Below, piece after piece: positions 62,581-64,000 of a stretch of DNA of 64,000 nucleotides. The position numbers and the translations under genes are program-made. Positions within the stretch are counted from its first letter, which is position 1, and each line of letters opens with the position of its first letter. The notes beneath the pieces are model-generated. The model was not told where the DNA came from. It saw only the letters and a list, made by a program, of their open reading frames with translations, and searched no databases. Origin of the DNA: Thereva unica (Eukaryota; Arthropoda; Insecta; Diptera; Therevidae); NCBI GenBank assembly GCA_949987705.1, contig OX465281.1:141222876-141286875 (forward strand). Direction: 5' to 3'.

Positions 62581-62644
62581 GGACTATGAACACCTATTTT
62601 TCTATTTATTAAAAGCCGTTGCATCGCACGCGGGTTTTTGCTAG

Positions 62645-63160
62645 TATCTAATAAACTCGATGCATGCATAAACGAAGTGATCTTTTTTGGATTTTGCACA
62701 GAGATAGCCTTCCCGTAAAACACCACTTGTCAAAATCCGACAACCTTTAAAAATCATGCAAAAATTGCGTTACCCATTACAAACATCACGAATTTTTCAA
62801 ATTATGGATAACCACTTTTTTGATGAGGAATTGTTTTCTACGTCCTAAAGTTACAGGAAATTGAGTTTATCTCGGGATTTCCAGTAGTTACCGAAAATGT
62901 GTTCTTTTTGGTCAAGTCTGATAAGAATTTTAAATTGATTAGTTTTGCTAATATCTCCGAAAGCTTAAGAATTTCCAAGTGAAGTCATTCGCTCCCCAGT
63001 TTATCAGCGGCACTTCACAACGCTCAATACGAATTCGAACACTGCTTTAATGTACGAAGGTAATGTTTGTTTGTTAACGTTAAGAAAAAAAAAAACACAA
63101 ATTCTATAGAAAAATCTTGTGGATTTACTGCTATTATAGTTATTTAAACTAGCTTCTCTC
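62645..63160 (+). repeat. Second copy of the 57.8-58.3 kb segment
   Basis: About 500 bp collinear with 57786-58300 (shared 'ataaactcgatg', 'cttgtcaaaatccgacaacc', 'tctcgggatttccagta'). It is part of the right half of HINE F/H and defines the distal region of this HINE subfamily. Confidence 0.75.
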
Positions 63161-63315
63161 AGGATTACTTTGTCACCAGTTCTGATACTAGTCAATTTCC
63201 CATTAGTGCTAAACGTATCACTAATTTGTAAGAAGTCAGTTTATTCCGTCTACGTTCATCATACTGAGAAATCGATCGTGTGTACCGAAGGGGTCAAACC
63301 CACATCCCAACTAGT

Positions 63316-63923
63316 TTTGTATGGGATTCGAACGATTGTATCAGTTTGAAATTTCATAGGTTATGAAATTTTGAATTTTTTCTTTTCCGACGGCTTTAGG
63401 GCCATGCCCCTCCTTCCTACCCCTTGCGTACGAATATGGATATAGCCTTTAGTGTAGGCTACATTTTGAAAATCAACCCTATCGGTGAAGCGGAAGCCAC
63501 CCCCACAGCAACTCCTAACCGGCGGAGAAAAGAGAATGTTATCCACATTAATGGCTATCATGGCAGTATGATACGCAGCAATTTTAGTTGATTTGGTACA
63601 AATTTGTGAACACGACTGTGAAAAATTGGAATCTGGAGAGTCGCTCTCGTCGTGCGGAGTTCATTACGTGAGTCTGAAGCTCCCTTTACATTTACATATT
63701 CCCGACCGAACTATACAAGGTGTTAGGGTAAAAACTGTACAAACTTAAGGGGTGGATGGGTTTTGGATAGGCGAACAAAAAATCGTATCAGGAAGGGGTG
63801 GGAAATCTTAGGTCGTTTTGAATTTTTTTTGGTAGAGGTTTACATATTACCCTGTATTTTTGTAACCCTATGACATATTTTCATGAGTAATATAGCAATC
63901 TACGCAAAATTCTCCCACCTATC
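63316..63923. other. Gene-free stretch right of HINE F/H
   Basis: No gene or known repeat recognised. Short antisense ORFs are not supported. Confidence 0.45.
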
Positions 63924-63998
63924 GGGGCCTCGATGGTCTAGAGGTAAGGCGCATGACTGCTATCCCAGAGGTCCCGGGTTCGAATCCCGGCCAGCCCC
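63924..63998 (+). tRNA. tRNA-like 75-mer at the window edge
   Basis: GGGGC pairs with GCCCC at the ends. An A box (TGGTCTAGAGG) and a perfect T-arm (CCGGG, GTTCGAA-type loop, CCCGG) are present, 75 nt in all. The anticodon stem pairs poorly (only CTG/CAG), so the anticodon cannot be read with confidence. It may be a real tRNA with an odd arm, a tRNA pseudogene, or the head of a SINE whose body lies past the window end. Confidence 0.45.
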
Positions 63999-64000
63999 AC

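Larger units (their letters stand above)
59077..62644 (+). mobile_element. Helitron-type insertion, 3.57 kb, composite
   Basis: It begins TCTATATAAATATAATTGG and ends GGGTTTTTGCTAG, inserted between A and T without target duplication. 5'-TC, 3'-CTAG and A/T insertion are the Helitron rules, and the empty paralogue at 57781 confirms the junction. Inside are two further 5'-end-like segments (about 59735 and 59812), a satellite-family stretch (59390-59720), LINE fragment C and non-coding DNA. It encodes no Rep or helicase, so it is non-autonomous and probably grew by nested insertion. Confidence 0.8.
58636..63315 (+). mobile_element. HINE copy F/H, split by a Helitron-type insertion
   Basis: The left half (58636-59076) starts aacttcccagtatatgg. 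The right half (62645-63315) ends catcccaactagt, with a diverged subterminal atactgagaaatc 60 bp before it. Joined, they make a ~1.1-kb HINE. The halves meet at ...gctaa | tatct..., exactly as in fragment G (gctaatatct). It is older than copies A-C. Confidence 0.8.

Overview
The window is a transposable-element (TE) graveyard from an AT-rich animal genome, most likely an insect. The evidence is the TE mix: an env-bearing gypsy-type errantivirus, BEL/Pao elements, HINE/Helentron-like repeats, Penelope-like elements and jockey-like LINEs. I cannot name the order or species. No conventional host gene is visible. Nearly every long reading frame is TE-derived.

Layout. 1-6.8 kb: head-to-tail Penelope-like elements (minus strand) with hammerhead-like motifs, a Helitron Rep fragment and an inverted Penelope end. 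6.8-14.7 kb: a small Cys-rich ORF, then two linked satellites (a 166/269-bp alternating array, and a 1,238-bp array in which every unit carries a ~380-bp palindrome). 14.7-18.0 kb: a HINE, a Helitron helicase fragment and a second Helitron-like repeat with 128-bp internal repeats. 18.1-22.0 kb: a LINE with an intact ORF2 and a shortened ORF1, then a MITE. 22.65-38.1 kb: a TATGTAC-type minisatellite split by a BEL/Pao provirus (23324-37722), which is itself split by an errantivirus provirus (29183-35346). 38.1-50.4 kb: short tandem repeats, a Tc1 fragment, a deleted jockey-like LINE, and a tandem duplication (43707-47745 / 47746-50115) that later received two HINEs and one MITE. 50434-56458: a young BEL/Pao element with an intact 1,800-codon polyprotein. 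57-64 kb: older HINEs, one of which is split by a 3.57-kb Helitron-type insertion, a LINE fragment, and two tRNA-like sequences.

The standout is the errantivirus. Between protease and env, where reverse transcriptase, RNase H and integrase should lie, it has instead an open 525-codon frame. That frame runs from the viral pol linker into an RBM25-like ER-rich segment and then a complete SENP/Ulp1 SUMO-protease domain with His, Asp, Gln and Cys all present. It is intronless and sits between LTRs that differ at about two positions. This resembles the gene capture seen in acutely transforming retroviruses, here with a de-SUMOylating enzyme as cargo.

The nesting gives a local history, because several insertions have an unoccupied paralogous site inside the same window (HINEs B and C, the 406-bp MITE, and the Helitron at 59077-62644). 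Their boundaries can therefore be read directly.
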